Shown: positions 14,390 to 27,600, counted from the first letter of the stretch. The stretch: DNA of 64,000 bases from Oreocharis arfaki (GCA_013398015.1 VZRR01010834.1:1492417-1556416), one strand, 5' to 3'. The notes: generated by a model not told the origin, from the letters alone. Made by a program: numbers and translations.

Positions 14390-14640
14390 CAAGACTGGGA
14401 AGATCGTAGGGGAAGAAGGGGGGCACAGGTGAAAGGTGGGCTTAATTTTGGTTTTAACCTACTCAACTATTAGTTGTTAATATATCATATTATTTTGCAA
14501 AGTCAAGTATGTTTTGCCCAAGACAGTAAATGGGGAGTGATCTCCCTCTCCTTATCTCACTCCATGGACTGTTTCTGCCCCTGCTGAGGAGGGAGAAGTG
14601 GCCAAGCAGCCTGGTTAGCACCTGGCGGCGACAAACCAAG
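14390..14640 (+). mobile_element. Degenerate LTR-like retroelement 3' end
   Basis: Directly after the 138-codon ORF come a GTTTTGCCC(A)AGACAGTAAATGG segment and a GAGTGATCTCCCTCTCCTTATCTC segment (14511-14560, quoted in parts), then GCTGAGGAGGGAGAAGTGG and a GCACCTGGCG end. This order resembles a repeated avian LTR/retroelement terminus known to me only from general familiarity with bird genomes. Ends and target-site duplications could not be fixed, so the limits are approximate. Confidence 0.45.
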
Positions 14641-16015
14641 AGATCAGTAGATTGCTGCTCCAAATGAAACAGCAAGAGGTTGTCACTAAAAGTAAATAGG
14701 TCAATAGATCTAACTAAGCCTGATAATCCTCCATCTAATTTGGTGAGTTTCACTAATTGATTTCCTTTAACTCTTTTTTTTTTTTTTTGGTCATGATATA
14801 ACACAGTGAACAAAACATTTATGTTTGTACACTTGAACTACTAGATCACCTAACAAGATGACCCCCAACGCCATCTTGGAGGAATCAGCAGAAGAGATGA
14901 GCATCAGCTCACAGGATCTTGGGCTACAGTATTAGACAAATGATAATAGGCTGCATAAACTTCCCTTAGGAAAGGTTTAGCACAGCTGATCCCTTTGAAG
15001 AGGTGAGAAGATGACCTCCAGAGCTTATTTTCTGCTGTGTTTCCTAAGATTTTGGGAAATCTAGTGATAACACCCATTTCTACGAAACAATGGATATGTG
15101 GTTTCAGAAGGTCAGTGAAAGCCTAGAAGTGAAGATATCATCACTGGTGAAAGATACGACTACTGAAAATCCAATCTGTAGCCAGCCTGCAAGTCTCCAG
15201 CTCTTCTAAGTGAACATTTTTATTTAATTTTAGCTACATTTTACTTTCAAAACTCAATTCTCTCAGAGTTAAGTAGCACACATCCTAGGTTTGTAAATAG
15301 CTTGTCTGGTAAATGCGGGAGAGATGCTGGCAGCAAGCATCCACCTTCAATGTTTTGATTAGTTCTGCTTGGCTTGTATCGTCAGTTGACTGAACGTGAG
15401 ATTGTGCACATTAGATGGAGTAATGCCTTTATGGTGACTTGGCAATTATTTAACCACTACATTGTACCCCAAACTCCATCTTTCTCAGATAAATAAAACA
15501 AATCTGTCATTATCCATCCAGAGTAGGAAGGAATGATTACTACGTACATATAATTCACAGAAAGACATAATAACACACTTCTAATATGCCTCAAGTTGAA
15601 CCTGCAAATGAACATCCTGATGTGGAAAAAAATCGTGCAGACTTGTTGGTTTTCAGGAACCATTGTTGTTCATAGGTGCTCAAAGTCTGTTTGATCTTGT
15701 AGATATTGAGAGCCTCTAAATCAGGCCCCATTTTCTGTGATATCGGTAGAGGGAAGGAGAGGAGGAATTCTGTGAGTTTGCCTGCAAAGCATGCAGAGCT
15801 ATTCAGTTACTTGTGAAATATTGGGATTTTTTCCAAGGGGTGGATAGACTAGTTCCTCAAAATTGCTGGGCAGAGCGAGTCAGACCATGACTTCTGGTAT
15901 GTCACAGCATTCAGAACATGACTTTCAGTATTGCTCTGTGCTGAAATGACGTACAACAAAGAAATTGTGGCTAAAACATGATATTTTTATGATATTTATA
16001 TGCTGGCCTAGTGAA

Positions 16016-16062
16016 ACTTTAAAAGTCCCTTCCAACCAACCCATTCTGTGATTCTACGATTT
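16016..16062 (+). mobile_element. CR1 3' tail fragment
   Basis: About 47 bases match the extreme CR1 3' end: AAGTCCCTTCCAACC followed by CCATTCTGTGATTCTACGAT. The 5' part of the element is missing or too diverged to see. Confidence 0.75.
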
Positions 16063-17180
16063 AGGAAGGGTATTCACAGTTTTTCTGAACTCTGTTGCAG
16101 ATAAACCCTCAGCTTGAGCCTGGAAGGTGTGCTGGTTCTAGGAAATCAGGCAAGCAGGTAGAGTCTCTTTTATGTCACTGAGCCACCTGATTTGTAGTTG
16201 AGCTGCAGTGCTCACCTCTGAGATATCTGATCACCAAACGAGGAGAGGATGGAAGCCTCTCCAACACCAGGAGATTAATTTGAGGTATGGGGAGACTGAC
16301 ATCTCAAATTTGATGTGTAAGTAGGGTAGTGAGTTTGCTCCTGTCTCTTTCTTGCTTTCCTTCATGTTCACTTGCATTCTCAGGCCATAATTAAAGCACT
16401 GGTTGCAATAACTTGGCATTCATAGAGTACTGGTCCAAATGCAGAAACTCTTCTCCGTGAGATATATCAAGTGTTCATTCTACAGACTGAGTGCTGAAAG
16501 GACTATTCATTCTCTACATCAGGTTAAACTTATCTGGTCCATCTTTCATCTGCCTACTGAGTTTATTAAGATTTCATAATAACTGAAAAAGAGCTTATTT
16601 AATCAATTTGGTTAGAATTAGCCACAAAATGTTTAAATTTTTCTTACCCTTCCTTTTGAGCCATTATGACAAAACAAGACAGACGAATACTACAAAAATA
16701 CATCAATATTTTTAATAATATTTTAAAAGACAATGGTCTTCAAAAATCTTTGGAGTCTCTATAGCATCAATAGCTATTCAGTCACTGTGTGTAGGTGGGC
16801 TCCCAGGCTGTGCACAGGCTTGTTGAAGACATGCAGACAGTACCTGTGATTCACAATTCTCCTGTGTGTATTTGCCTGCAGGATTGGCACTGTGTCTCAT
16901 GTCTTTGAGAAATGCAAATGTTTTTTGGAGGGAAAGAGAAAAAAAAAAGGAAGGGTATGCTGTTGCTTTAAAACTTTAGAATCTGGCCGCAGCATAACAA
17001 AATATTTCCCTCTTCGTCAGTGTTCATTTTAATGCATTTTTGGAGATGTGGCAGCAAATTACAGTCAAAGAGATCAGTGCAGTTGGAAATATTTAATTTT
17101 CAGAAAGTGGAAGTACTGGGCTCCTGTGGAGTCCTAAAGCCTGAAGCTAATATATAGGCCCCAAATTTGCTTTCATTTAA

Positions 17181-17229
17181 GTCATTGGCAAAATTCCCAT
17201 TGACTTCAAGTGAAGTAGCACTGGCCCAG
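17181..17229. repeat. Ancient amniote interspersed repeat relic
   Basis: The segment with GGCAAAATTCCCATTGACTT followed by CAAGTGAAGTAGCACTGGCCC is of a type scattered in many copies through bird and reptile genomes. The family name is not certain from this short piece. Confidence 0.5.
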
Positions 17230-20200
17230 TTTCAAAAAAGGAGTATTATTAGGTTTAACATTTTAAACCCACAAACATAAAGAGCAGTCTTAACATTATC
17301 ATGATTGAGCATTTTATTTTCAAATGCATTTGACAGTATAGTCAAACAAAGAAATGTAGCTTATCTTTTAAACTTTCAAATTGCTAGGTTGAGCAAAATG
17401 GGAACTGCTTTCAATTAAATAATGCATTGAAAAGTATTAGAACAGAATTGCCTTTGACAGAAGAGAAATACTGTATTTATCTCATTGTAGTCCATTCACT
17501 GGTTTATGGCTCCAGAATCCTCAAGCAAATATCATAAATTCACATGACGTCCTTGTGTGTTCTAGCAGATGTTGCATTTAGGTCTCAGAGTTAGCTGAAA
17601 GATGTGTTAAAACTCATGTAACCAGGCAGCTTCCTGTCAGCCACCCATCTGAGAAGTCTCAGAACTTCTAGTGACTACAGTGAGGTTTTGGATAAAATTA
17701 CACACCAGAAATTGGCTCCAGATTTGTCCACTACAGAGGAGATCATGTGAAATACAGCTGAAATCTCCCACAACAAGCTAATAAAAAATTCTTTTGAGAT
17801 TTCTGACATTACAGTTGTGAGAAAAATTCCAGTCTAGGGGCATGTGTGCAAACACCAGAGCTAAGAGTGTTGCCAGGATGAAAGGCTGCTCTAACCAGAT
17901 CTGTCTGGCACTGTTCACTGAGTGATGGAGTTCCTCAGGCATTGTCCTACCTGTTTGCATCTTGTGGGGGGTTGCCCACTCTTCAGTTGCACACGTGACA
18001 ACACCTCATGGCAGACACCATGCTAGAAAAAAAAGGGCAAAAGAGTGCATGTGCCAGGTGCTCCTGAGGACAGAGAATTGGATCCTATTTTGGGTGTAGG
18101 GACAGTTCAGCAGGAGAGGCGAGGGGGCTGCAGGAATCCTGAGCCCTGCTTGAAGGCTCCTCTGGAGGCTGTGCTTCTTTGAGGCTCAGACGCAGACTCT
18201 GGAGGTGTGGGACTGCACAGCTGGGTCCATGGTAGCAGAGAGCAGCAATGACTTCATCACAAGGAATGGCTTGGCTAGGCCAGGTGTACCTGGCTCTCCA
18301 GTCTCTTCACAGACAGGGCTCTCAGAAGCAACTTCTTCCCTGCTCTGCCCTGTGGAGCCTCTGGTGTCTATTTACCTCATGTTTCTGGCTGTAATTACTT
18401 GCTTGGGGTACAGCTGGGTTCAGAGGATCCTGTATCCAGAGGATGCCTTCCCCCCCTCACCAGCATGCTGGAATCTGTGAGTGAATGGGCTTCCGAGGAG
18501 CCAGACTGTCAGGCTCTAAACAGAAAATATATAAATATTTGAACCATTCTCTTCCTCTATGTCTTAGATATGAACTGGCTTTTGTTTGATCAGTTGTGTA
18601 TAAGATTTCTATGATGTGTTTGATTTCCTTTTGTGCTATTGAAATAAAGGAAACAGAAAATTCAAAGGTAGTCAAGAGCAGGAATGATATATCCTAACTG
18701 TTTAGAGCTAAGGGATTTCAAAGAAAGTACTGTGAGAAGCTGTAGATGATGGCTTGTGTACTGCATAGGCCAAAGTGTGAGCAGGGACTTGGGCTGCCAA
18801 AGGCTAAAAATTCCCTCTCTATCTGCTTTCACAGTGATGAGGGAGGAATGACTTCCCACTTTCAGAAAAAGTGATCAGGCACCTGATGTGTTATAGGTCT
18901 GCTAGGGGATGCAGCAGTCATGGACAGATACTTAACACTGGCCATGAGAATACAAGAGCATGAAAAAGTCCTCAGAATTTGCTTGTTTGCCATTAGGAAG
19001 AAGTAAAGTAAAAAGTACTTGTCTTACAATTGGATGATCAATAAACAAATTTACTGCAACATTCAAGCTTCCCAGCACTTGCAAGTAGAGTTCAAATAGA
19101 CAGGATTAAGTAGATAGTGATAGTAATAATAACTGAAAAAGTGAATGATTGGTTAAAAAATGAACCCTAGTACACTGACAGCTGAAAGAATATGATTTTA
19201 TTTACAATATGGAAGATGAATCTGTTCATCCACTGCTCTCTACTACAGCAACTGCAGATGTTGCAAACACTGTAACTGAAGGGAAATTATTCTGCTAATT
19301 TTTATACTGACAAGCCCATTCAAATAAACAATAACTGCAATTTACCATGTATCCAAAATAATTCTTCTTGGAAGACTTCAACAGAGACCAGTGAATCTTT
19401 CCTTAATCCATCTGTTTTCATGTTTGTTTATCATAATACAGAGGGGTCATGTGCTGAGTAAACAGGTTGTCTTAGAAAGTTAATAACTCCTGAGTTATTA
19501 GATAAGAGTTGGTGCCTAAACAAACACAGAGACATAAACGAGTTGGTTCCAGGATGGGACCATGACTGCATAACTCAGTTTATCCATGAAAGATAAAACT
19601 CCTGTAAAGAATTATCTTTATTTTAGAGTGTGATGACAAATATTTTTAAAATGTATTTGTCAAGGCTTGATTCTCTTCCGCTTAATGAGGTGTTTTGCCA
19701 CTGAACCAGCCACTGAATGGTCAGAGCCAGACCACTGATGAAGTCTGAAAACAATGCAGGATGAGTATTCCTGAATGTTTCACAACATTATACGCTTTTA
19801 GAACACACATTTTGAAGCATACCTGTGGCTTCCTAGAAGTATTCAGTGCCTGCAGTAAGGGGGATAATGCCAGGGTGAGATTGACTTGGCTTTTTTCAGT
19901 TAAAAGTAAACACTTTCTTGTTGACACAGAGTGCAACCACTAAGAAATCTTTGACAACTGTGTTTGAGAAGATTACAGATCTTTCCCTAAAACGCCAGTT
20001 TTAAATGCCGTCTCATTATCTACAGTCGATGCTCTTACCATTCCTTTTTATAGCAACCATTTTTCAAATGGCTTTTTGAGTCAGTGCCTCACTCCAGTAG
20101 CCATTGTCTCTTTGAACGCTCTATTCTGCCTGGTGTCTAAATTGCCGACTACCCCAGATCTAGAAGATGAATTACAGCAACAAAAAATATTCAAACATCA

Positions 20201-21671
20201 AAATGGCTGCTGTCTTGGATAGAAACTGCTTTAAATACTGGAAGTGGTCTAGGCTAGACATTCCCAGTATTAGCAATGCATTAGAGAAATCAGAAATGCA
20301 TTTACCATTTAATATGTTAAATACTACAGAGCTGGTACAAATGCATCAGAAAATACAGTGCATAACTTCCTTACCTCTCTTTCTCTGTTCTCTTTTTCAA
20401 GAACTGTTGTTTACACTGATATTTCCTGTGTTGATACAGAAGTTATGCTACCTCTGCTGGTAAATCTGACTATTTTAATCTGTTTGTGTGTTTATGTGTT
20501 GATACAGCAAAAAATGTGCTTGGTACATCCTCTGGTGGCAACACTTGGAAACATCATTCGGGTGTGCAAAAACCTGACTCCAGTTTCTGCCTTAGTGTAT
20601 TAGAGCTGCCTTTTCCCTGTCCAGGCAGAGGAAACTTAGTGGGCAAGAGTGTCCAAGAGGAGATGCTGGAGAGCAGAACACCTTCACTACAGGCTGAGCT
20701 GCCCCCCGTACAGAGTTGTTCACCACAAGAGTTCAGAGGGTTCATGGCATGATCGTCTTTTACACCCCTCCATGCCATCCTGCCACCTCAAACTGTTCTT
20801 TTTATGGAAGAGAAGCAAAATTGATGAAGAGGTAGGTTGTGGATTCTTTTCTCATGGCCAAGGAAACTGCAGCAACCCTTTCGAAGCACTGGCATTCTGA
20901 CCAGGTGGTAAAGCCCCATGCCAAGGAGGATGGTACAGGTTACTCTCTGTATTTAATGCAGCACCATTGAAACAGTTTCCAGTGGGGTGGATGAGTCTGA
21001 CTGAGCAGAATGGGAGAACTTGGCCTTTGAGAACCAGTACCATGAGGTTCCCTGACCTCTCTCTCTGCTTCTTCATCCCAGACCACTCAGGCAAAACTTC
21101 TCCTCACCGCTAGAAGCCAGTGAGCTCCTTGATGTCACTTATGGATTAATAATGTACACAAGAAAAGAAGAAAGAGCTATGAAATTGGTGAGAAATTATA
21201 TTAATGTAAAATTGGCTAGCACATGATCATTTGAGAAGCATGTGTAAATAGCTCCTTTTCTGATCAGGAGGTTTTATCTAAAGCATAATTATTTGCTTTT
21301 CTTCCTTTTTACCCTTTTAACTTCAGGAGATGGGCAACATGCAAGAGGTTTCACTGTTCTACTTTTCCCTTCAACAACCAAAGGGGATTAGTTACTGTTT
21401 AATCAGCTGCTGTAGCACCAAGACTTGTTGATGAGGCCCATGAAATTAAGGCATGGAGATTTTGGGATTCAGCAGAGTTCACAGTGCCAATGTCAAATTT
21501 CTGCCTGATGAAGGAATCCCTATGAGGGAGGCATAGAGGTCAGGAAAGAGGGACATCAGGAACCACCAGGAGGTGATACTAGCTGGGATCAGTAGCATCT
21601 GGTGGTCACCTGCATCACACTCCTCAGGTGGGATGATGGCTTCTCTGCACTATAGAAATGACAGACCCAAC

Positions 21672-22186
21672 TGTTGCAACCGGGGTTTTGGTAGTACAGA
21701 GGCTACAACCTTCTGAAAGCGTCTCTGGCTGAGAGCTGCACGGCGAGGCCACTGCACACACACATACACAGACACACACACACACACACAGACACAATAA
21801 GACACCTCGGAGAGTCTCCTCAGTAAGACAACGGCTCAGAGTCAGGATTGGTCTCTGGAGGGAGGGATTTATTCCAGCCACGTGTGTAGTGCAAGTCCAA
21901 GGAGGCAGATGAGGATGGGATGAACAGAGGATGAGCAAGAGGGTGAAAGAGGAAGTGTTCAGGTTTTTTATATGGGGTCAGTAGGGGTGGGGAGAAAACA
22001 TCAGGGACCAATAGTCTGAGGGCACAGGGGTGGTACACAGGTGGGGCTAGGGAAAGGGGAGCAGAGCAAGGCATCCTGGCCCCTGGCGTCCTGGGAGACC
22101 TTTTGGTCTCCGTAGCCCAGGGAGTGTGGCCAGGGCACATCCAGGGCCTGCTGCGGCTACAGGCTCACAGGCTACCATACCCAACA
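21672..22186 (-). mobile_element. Solo LTR, minus orientation
   Basis: In minus orientation the element starts TGTTGGGTATGG and ends GGTTGCAACA, giving perfect 5-base terminal inverted repeats (TGTTG/CAACA). It is 515 bases long. It has a TATA-type box (complement of 21967-21972, reading CCATATAAAA) and an AATAAA signal about 100 bases downstream (complement of 21868-21873), the usual U3-R-U5 layout. No primer-binding site or polypurine tract was seen next to either end, so it looks like a solo LTR of an endogenous retrovirus-like element. No clear target-site duplication was found, so the ends may be off by some bases. Confidence 0.7.
21754..21796 (+). repeat. (CA)n microsatellite inside an LTR
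   Basis: Imperfect CA repeat of about 43 bases, interrupted by single T and G changes (CACATACACAGACACA). It lies inside the minus-strand LTR and reads as (TG)n in that element's sense strand. Confidence 0.9.
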
Positions 22187-22528
22187 AAACTAAGAAAAAT
22201 TTCTAGTGCAGAAAATAGTGGAGATTGGCACCAGGTGTTTTTCAGAGGACAGGACTGCTGACAGATGCAAACAGAGCTTTAAGGCAGGAAAAAGGCTGTT
22301 AGGCACAGAACAAATTTCTGTGTCACTGCCTGAGGGCACTGCCAGGGCTGTCGCTGTCCCCAGGGAGATGGCCGACATGGGACAGTGTGCCCCAGTGCCC
22401 CTGGATGTTCCTGGATGAGATGGTGGGACAGGACCAGCTACCAGGCCCAGCCCTGCTGCCCCAGGGAGTCCCCAGCCCTCACTGTGCCCTGCTGCACTGC
22501 CATACCCTGAAGAACCCAAGAGGGATGG
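22187..22528. other. GC-rich spacer between two LTRs
   Basis: This stretch of 342 bases is clearly richer in G and C than the surrounding DNA, with CCCCAG and CCTGGATG repeats of sense. It lies exactly between the two LTRs and is probably part of a retroelement insertion as well, but I recognise no coding domain in it. Confidence 0.4.
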
Positions 22529-23320
22529 TGTCAGAGACTGAACATAGCTTATGCTTCAAACATTGATATAAACTTTTAAAGAAGCTACAGCCACAGAAAA
22601 CTTCTTGAAGAACTTTGGACTGGATATTGAACTGCTGACTAGATTAAAAGGAACCCATTGTTCAATCAGCTCAAGCCGAGTGGAAGGTATGCCTCCACAA
22701 TAGGCCAAAGCCTCCAGCTGCCATCGCAGCTGAGTTTGGGGTGGGGGCAGAGCACAGCTCACAGAAGCCAGGTTTACACAGACTCCCCCCAGCCGAGGGG
22801 GGAGGAGGAGGTTTTGGGTGCATGGCATGGCTTCTGGTGAGAGGCAATAAACACCCATCCTCTGGATACACAAACTGGCCCGGCTGTGGAACCCCCAGCC
22901 CCACAAACCACATCCACGGGACTTTCACGTGAGAGGCTTTGCCCCACAGGACTGCAAGTGATGCAACAGACCCAGAGCCTGCTGTAAGAGACTGCCCCCC
23001 TCCAGGGGGACATGCCCGGCCATGCCTGCCCAGCCTGAGCATATAAACCCCTGAGATTCTGTGTGTCTCGGGGGGACCTTCACCACCAAGAAGAGCAGCT
23101 GGAGAGGATCAACGGAACATTGTTGGGATCCATGGAGCGGTGGTATTTTCCTTATTCTGTCCCTGTCACTCTCTTTCTGTCCTCCCCACCTATGCTCTAC
23201 CTCTCTTTCTTTCTTTCTTTTGTTATTTCGTTCTTTCTTTCTCTCTCTCATATTTGACATCAAATAAAACCCTTACCATTGTCACTAGCATGTGGTCTTG
23301 TTTGCACCTTAACTGGGGCA
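22529..23320 (+). mobile_element. LTR, plus orientation
   Basis: The segment starts TGTCAGAGACTG and is assigned an end at GGGGCA (23320), about 792 bases. It has a TATA-type sequence CATATAAACCCC at about 23040 and a pyrimidine-rich R/U5-like run (CTTTCTTTCTTT). An AATAAA signal at 23263-23268 is followed by TTGTCACTAGCATGTGGTCTTG. The order of TATA box, about 220 bases of transcript leader, then AATAAA fits a retroviral-type LTR. No internal retroviral genes or target duplications are visible, so a solo LTR is the simplest reading. The 3' end is less certain than the 5' end. Confidence 0.65.
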
Positions 23321-24057
23321 GAAAAATTTCTAAAGAACCTCAATAATAATAAGAATTAGATCATAACAGATGAGGACAAGGCAGGGGGACATTGTTGCTG
23401 AAGCTGAGTGTGGTTAGCCCAGAGGAAAAGCTTTCTAAGGAGATGGGGAAGGCTCACGTGGTAAGGTCTCTAAAGCAAGTTATACCTGTACCTGTCAGCC
23501 ACTCTTGCCTCAGTGCTGGGACAGGACAAGACACTGCAGCTCAACCTCCCTGTGTTTTTACAGCAGCAACAGGCTCATGTACTGCAAGGGCAGACGTCCT
23601 CTGGGAGTGTATGCTCCTGCTGAGCCTGCTGCAAGGTGCCTAGGGTAGTTCAACAGAGCTGAGTTCAATAGCAGAGAGGATAAAACTTTATTTTGGCTAC
23701 TCCTTTACATCCCTCCTTCAGTGACAGAGAGGAAGGACCAGGCAGTTTCATAAAGTCCTTCCAGCTCAAGATCTGAGCACCTGGATCTAGCAATGAAACT
23801 TCAGACATCTGTAGGGCCACTGGGATGGCTCTGCCTTTGTCTCCCAAACCGGGTGTGATCTCACTGCAGGTACCCTTGAGGCCCATCCATTTCCAGCAAT
23901 ACCATCAGTCCCTTTTACAAGAGACTGACTGCATGTCTAGGCAGAAGCAATGCCATTTTGTAGTAACTTTCTGTGAATAATCAATATTTAGTGCCTGCAA
24001 CTCTAATACTGAATTATTTATTTGAGAATTTAAGTATTTGAACAAATATCAAAGCCA
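23321..24057. other. Intergenic between LTR and CR1
   Basis: Unassigned sequence of about 740 bases, GC-richer than average. No gene or known repeat recognised. Confidence 0.5.
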
Positions 24058-24661
24058 GTTGTATCCTGGGCTGCATCCAAATCAGCATGGCCAGGGGATC
24101 AAGTGAGGTGATTCTGTCTCTATGCTCCATCTTTGTGAGACCCCCACCTGGAGTACTGCTTCCAGCTCTGGCGTCCCCAGCAAAGGAAGGACAGTGGCCT
24201 GTTGGAGCAAGTCCAGAGGAGGCCATTAAAACGATTAGAGGGATGGAGCACCTCTCCTGTGTGGAAAGCCTGAGAGAGTTGGAATTATTTAGCCTGAAGA
24301 GAAGACTTCAGGATGACCCAATTGCATCTTCCAGTACCTGAATGGTACCTTTCATCTACAAGAAAGATGGAGAAGGACACTTACAAGAGCGTGTAGTGAT
24401 AGGTCAAGGCATAATGGCTTTAAACTGAGAGTAGGTTTAGATTAGATATTAGGCGGAAATTCTTTACTGTGAGGGTGGTGAGGCAGTGGAACAGGTTGCC
24501 CAGGGAAGTTGTAGATGTCCCATCCTTGTAAATGTTCAAAGCCAGGCAGGATGGGCCCCTGAGCCACCTGATCTAGTGAAAGGTGTTGCTGCTTATCGCA
24601 GGGGAGTTGGAACAATATGACCTTTAAGGTCCCTTCCAACCTAAGCCATTCTATAATTCTG
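24058..24661 (+). mobile_element. CR1 3' end with ORF2 C-terminus
   Basis: About 600 bases match the CR1 3' region throughout: CCTGGGCTGCATCC at the start, GAGACCCCCACCTGGAGTAC, TGGAGCACCTCTCC, then TTAGATTAGATATTAGGCGG, GTGGAACAGGTTGCCCAGG and the tail CCATTCTATAATTCTG. The frame at 24237-24330 reads RGMEHLSCVESLRELELFSL, the CR1 ORF2 C-terminus. It is 5' truncated and carries frameshifts. Confidence 0.93.
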
Positions 24662-27600
24662 TACTTATTCAAACTGCTTTATTAGAAGGGTAAACTATTA
24701 GGTACTCTGAGTACTAGAATATCTTACTACAGCCCTGACTAAAGGGAAATTTGTGCAAGTATATAACAAACATGATAAGCAAGCAATAAATGGATTCCAG
24801 GCCATCTCCTACTGCTCAGAGATTACTTGGCTGAAGTGGTATGTAGGGGATAGGTTTTTAACAGAGCTTTGAAGACATGAAGTGTTTGGACCATGGCTAC
24901 TGATTGTCCAGTACCTGAAAAACATCAAAGATTTTTTTGGTATAAAAAACGCACCTTCTGGAGATCTGTGAGCCAGGAAAAGAGAACAGACACATTTGTC
25001 CTGCAGCTGGAGCTGAAGGACTAACAGGAGTGGAAAAAAAGAGGAAACTTACTTCTGGGAGGTGGTGTCTGAATGTGCACAAAGGTAGGTTGTTTACTAG
25101 ATCAAAAATGTGACGGTCATTTTTCAAGAAAAGCATTACACTTTGGCCAAATCAAATCATTCTACCATCAGATGCAATGAATCTTATGCAATGAAGTGGG
25201 TAGAAAGTGATAAACATTTTTCCCAAGAAGTGCATATGCTCTTTTAGCATATGCCTTTAGTCCTCCATATTATCATTTATTAAAGACTTTTGAAAGTAAA
25301 AAGATCTTTGTCACTCTTAGTTCATCCACAAAGAGATTCCCGTGTCCCTGCTGGAAGTGGTCTTGTTTGGCTCTTCACATAAGACCTGTCATCCGATTTC
25401 AGTGTCAGGAAAGATTCTGGATTTATTTCTATCAATTTGTGCATCTGTCTTCCTTCTTATCTTGTCACTCAACTTCCCCCCTAATTGTATACCTGATCTG
25501 CAGGTACTCAAATGAACAGGAAAAACTTTCCTCTCATAAAGTTCAGAGTTCAGTACTGGAATTCCCCTGGTAGGGATGGAGGAGCTTTTCCTTAGGTTGC
25601 TCTCTTTTGCAGCCATAGAGGCCAGTGGTACTCTCCTAGACTGCATCTCCATCCTGTGTCTGTCTGAGGCACAAGCCCTGGATGTGCCAAGCCTGCAAAC
25701 CCCTCTCAACCATGTTCTGCATCTGGTGGCCAAATGCTGATTTCAGCTGGCAAGCAGCAGGCAATGGAGTTACCCTGTGTGGCAACCACCAACCACAGCT
25801 GTCTCTTACCCACGGCTGGTGCTTTAATCCTCAGGGAGTGCCAAGACCCAGGCTGAGGATGGCTGTTTCTAAGATAAGAGTTTTGCCAAGGTTCTGTGTG
25901 AAAGTGTGACTCTAGGTACAAATCCCAGACAGGTGCTTCCCAGATGATGTGTTGACTGTATTGTGTAAACAACATTGTATTACTGGATGCTTCACATATT
26001 TTCTGTCAGGGGGCCTCGATATTAAAGGATCTCAGAAGGATATTGAACACATTGTGGACTAATGAAGGATATTTTACTGTCTGGGTCATTCAAGGATCAG
26101 GTGAAATTACCCAAAGGACTCTTTCTGGTCTTAATAGCAGGAAGTTCATTACTTTGCTGACATTAGTGTTACTGAGGCTGTAAACAGACGAGATGGTAAA
26201 CCTGTTTTAAGATGCCTATTACAAGATCAAAAACCCTGTGGCCATATGACACAAAGCACTAAAACAACTTCAGTCTGTCAGTTCAAATTTGTTCCAAATA
26301 TTTTGAATTCTTAGTACAACTTCAATCTGTCTTGACAGATCAGTTTTTAGCTCATCCTGCCCACTCTAATTTTATGCCGAATACACATCATCTGTTTACC
26401 CGTAGTTGGGGATAAGGCCTGGCATATATCCATATACTGTACTCTGGCTAATTCATCAGAAATATGCCCGTGCCTCGTTCAGATTGGATTTGTACCACAG
26501 GCTGATCCAGGAGCACACAGATCTTATACAGTGGAAGCACAGCCCGTGTGCAGCCTTTTGACAGAAATGATATGTGACAGACAGAATCTAGGAGGAAAAT
26601 AAAAGGTATAAAACTGGAGGAAAGGTGATAAGCAAAAAAAAAAAAGATATGTGACATAAAATAATTACATAAATAAATAAATAAAAAGTAGCACGTGAAA
26701 CAAAAGATTCGAAAACTACGTGCAAAACTTCGGGTAGTGCAGATATGGTTACACATAGTGCCCGACACAAAGCATTGAGAATACAGATTAAGGGCAACTC
26801 AAGATGAGGCAGAAGGTCAATGAGGCAAGCTTCTCAACTTGATGAAGGAATTACTGGGTGAATTCTGCGGTCTCTTTTATAAAGACGAAGCCTAATAAAG
26901 TGAACCTTTCCACTTTAATGTTGGTTGGCAATAAGTAATTGCCAGTCACTGTGGTGGTGCAGTCTGGATTGCACACAGAGTTGAGTGTGTTTTTGCCGCA
27001 GCTCTGACAGCAAGGCTGTGGTGCTGAGTATAAATAGGAAGAACATTACAAGAAAATGGGAGGACTCTGGAGAAGAGGAAAAATATGTCACTAAAATCTA
27101 ATGAAAGACAAGGAGAAATAAAACCCCACGTGATCTCGGTAAATTAGCAGTTGAAAATCTCTTGAGAGAAGATTTAGACTTGACTCTAAGTCCTTCCTTG
27201 CTATAGCCAAATGTTCCCCTCTTACAGGTGCAACTGCTTTGATTTGGGTGACAATAGTCCTACCCCTTCATGTAGATGTCTACTACAGCTGAAATGTCGG
27301 CTGGAATATTTTGCTGGGAAGGACACCATGTTTTGATGCTTTTCTCTGATTCTACTGGCTGCTAGGGAAAGGGACAGGCGTAGGAAAGTGAGGGGAAGAG
27401 GGGTATCCCATCACTTGGTGTCTCATTGCCCAAAACTGAATATATTTTGGTTCTTCCTTCTTAGAAACTGGTTGGAAAGAAACGTTATTAAAAAAAATAT
27501 ATAAAATCAATCTCGTCTATGCCCATCCTAATTTCTTTTACATGAAAATATTTCCAAAGTAATATCAGATTGCTCTTTTTTAACTGGCTGATTAGCAAGA

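Larger units (their letters stand above)
14641..21671. other. Intergenic with small repeat relics
   Basis: Apart from the CR1 tail at 16.0 kb and the old relic at 17.2 kb, nothing is recognised. A slightly GC-richer part at 18050-18480 contains a 91-codon frame without recognisable features. Confidence 0.55.

Noticed and set aside
21672..23320. A single provirus with 5' and 3' LTRs
   Set aside because: The two LTRs differ in sequence and orientation, and no gag, pol or env reading frame lies between them.
22529..23339. AAGAACC direct repeat (22510 and 23333) as a target-site duplication of the plus-strand LTR
   Set aside because: It would place the LTR ends inside sequence lacking TG...CA termini, and a 7-base match is expected by chance.
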